From Aliidiomarina minuta (lineage in GTDB: Bacteria; Pseudomonadota; Gammaproteobacteria; Enterobacterales; Alteromonadaceae), in NCBI RefSeq assembly GCF_003987145.1, contig NZ_PIPL01000002.1, positions 248,001 to 312,000 of the forward strand: a stretch of DNA of 64,000 nucleotides, read 5' to 3'. The position numbers were made by a program, and so were the translations under genes. The notes beneath the pieces are model-generated. The model was not told the origin of the DNA, searched no databases, and saw nothing but the letters and a program-made list of their open reading frames with translations. This document shows, one piece after another, positions 63,150 through 64,000 of the stretch (position 1 is its first letter; each line of letters begins with the position of its first letter).

Positions 63150-63488
63150 ATGAAAAAGGTTGAAGCCATCATTAAGCCATTTAAGCTGGATGATGTGCGT
63201 GCCGCGCTTTCAGACGTAGGTATCGCCGGTATGACTGTCTCTGAAGTAAAAGGATTTGGCCGTCAGAAAGGGCACACTGAGTTATATCGTGGTGCCGAGT
63301 ATATGGTCGACTTCTTGCCTAAGGTTAAAGTTGAAGTGGTAATAGCTGATGCTGATCTGGATCGTTGTGTAGAGGCTATTATGGAAACAGCTCAAACCGG
63401 AAAAATTGGTGACGGCAAAATTTTTATTTCAGATATCAGCCGGGTTATTCGGATTCGTACTGGGGAAGAAAATGAAGACGCGGTGTAA
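63150..63488 (+). CDS. glnB: Nitrogen regulatory protein P-II
   Basis: 112 residues, full length. Trimeric sensor of 2-oxoglutarate and ATP/ADP. T-loop GRQKGHTELYRGAEYMVDF carries the uridylylation Tyr51; C-terminal signature TGKIGDGKIFI is intact. AGCAGGAG precedes the start. GlnB rather than GlnK is chosen because no amtB is adjacent. Confidence 0.93.
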   Translation: MKKVEAIIKPFKLDDVRAALSDVGIAGMTVSEVKGFGRQKGHTELYRGAEYMVDFLPKVKVEVVIADADLDRCVEAIMETAQTGKIGDGKIFISDISRVIRIRTGEENEDAV

Positions 63489-63504
63489 GACCGCGCCTTT
63501 TATT
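63479..63504 (+). terminator. Terminator overlapping the glnB stop
   Basis: CGCGGT and ACCGCG pair over loop GTAAG, followed by CCTTTTATTT. The stem covers the last glnB codons and the TAA stop. Confidence 0.75.
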
Positions 63505-63517
63505 TCAGAAGAGCTCG

Positions 63518-64000
63518 TTATTCTGGAAAATTGAGAGCCAGCACTTGCTGAGCGTCATCTCTTAAGTTATCCAGTTCAAGCGCCGAATAGGCCTCAACCA
63601 TGATTTCCAGCCCTCGTTTCACTTCTGGGGTACTGGGAAAGCTTTCTAAAATATAGCGTCCGCGGTTGGCTGCAGCCATGTAAGCTTCGCGACGCAGATA
63701 GTACTCTGCTATGGCTAGTTCGTGTCTGGCGAGCCGCGATTTTATGCCCAGCATACGAGCTTGTGCATCTGCCGCGTACTGACTTTCAGGATGGCGCTGT
63801 AAAAGCTCCCGGAAATCATTAAAAGCCTGTTCGGCGTAACCTGGATCACGATCAGAGCGATCTATTCCCGCCAGCTGCTGCAACATATTGCCTTCCAGCT
63901 GCAGGTGCACTAAACCTCGCATGTAACGTGCATAATCAGCGTCTGCATGGTTAGGGTTGAGGCGTAAAAAACGGTCAATGGTGGTAAGAGCCCTGTCCTG
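63518..64000 (-). CDS. bamD: Outer membrane assembly lipoprotein BamD (5' partial)
   Basis: 161 residues of the C-terminal part are present; the frame runs open past base 64000. Tetratricopeptide-type helices are seen: TTIDRFLRLNPNHADADYARYMRGL, AFNDFRELLQRHPESQYAADA and AIAEYYLRREAYMAAANRGRYILE. BamD is part of the beta-barrel assembly machine at the outer membrane. The lipobox lies outside the window. Convergent with glnB. Confidence 0.93.
   Translation of the reverse strand, partial: QDRALTTIDRFLRLNPNHADADYARYMRGLVHLQLEGNMLQQLAGIDRSDRDPGYAEQAFNDFRELLQRHPESQYAADAQARMLGIKSRLARHELAIAEYYLRREAYMAAANRGRYILESFPSTPEVKRGLEIMVEAYSALELDNLRDDAQQVLALNFPE

Overview
The window is a continuous piece of a gammaproteobacterial chromosome. 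Gene content (polar-flagellum regulators FlrA/FlrB/FlrC, the fliE-to-flhB block, many c-di-GMP and two-component proteins, the glyoxylate shunt, SpeA/SpeB, secreted peptidase and amidohydrolases, few sugar genes) suggests a marine Alteromonadales member, probably Idiomarinaceae or a relative. That placement is inference from gene content and protein flavour, not from a search.

Layout. 1-14.5 kb (+): a 5'-cut MHYT-PAS-GGDEF-EAL protein; two conserved membrane proteins; an M28 peptidase; a UMF1-type MFS transporter; a signalling trio (soluble histidine kinase, REC plus degenerate HD-GYP, LOV-like PAS-GGDEF-EAL-REC); a lipoprotein PHA depolymerase with a GntP-type permease. 14.6-20 kb (+): a TolB-like/amidohydrolase fusion and a chemoreceptor. 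20-26 kb: a LysR regulator divergent from aceK, then aceB and aceA (glyoxylate bypass). 26-34.2 kb: a four-gene minus-strand phosphorelay (CHASE kinase, hybrid kinase with two receivers, lone receiver, Hpt-REC-REC-GGDEF) bracketed by two clusters of one palindromic repeat family; the right-hand cluster adjoins tRNA-Phe and a relic copy of its 3' end. 34.3-42.7 kb: speB-speA, pfkA, an Ldh2-type dehydrogenase, and a minus-strand run of YtcJ-like amidohydrolase, REC-DUF3369 and pdxH. 43-61.4 kb (+): a LuxR-type regulator with a pseudo-receiver, a DUF1285 protein, flrA-flrB-flrC and the flagellar basal body/export block fliEFGHIJKLMNOPQR-flhB, with four good sigma-54 promoters. 61.5-64 kb: nadE and glnB (+), then convergent bamD cut by the window end.

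How it works together. FlrA is expected to switch on flrBC, and phosphorylated FlrC to drive later flagellar operons through sigma-54; GG-N10-GC promoters precede flrB, fliE, fliK and fliM. A large c-di-GMP network surrounds this: of three GGDEF domains outside FlrA/C control, only the Hpt-REC-REC-GGDEF protein keeps an intact active site, while two GGDEF-EAL proteins keep intact EAL residues and look like phosphodiesterases. AceA/AceB with AceK and the PHA depolymerase/permease pair point to growth on acetate, fatty acids and 3-hydroxybutyrate.

Most notable: a LOV-like domain whose photoactive cysteine is methionine; the repeat clusters around the phosphorelay; a structured insert between tRNA-Phe and a copied tRNA tail; and short in-frame tandem duplications spanning stop codons of three genes.
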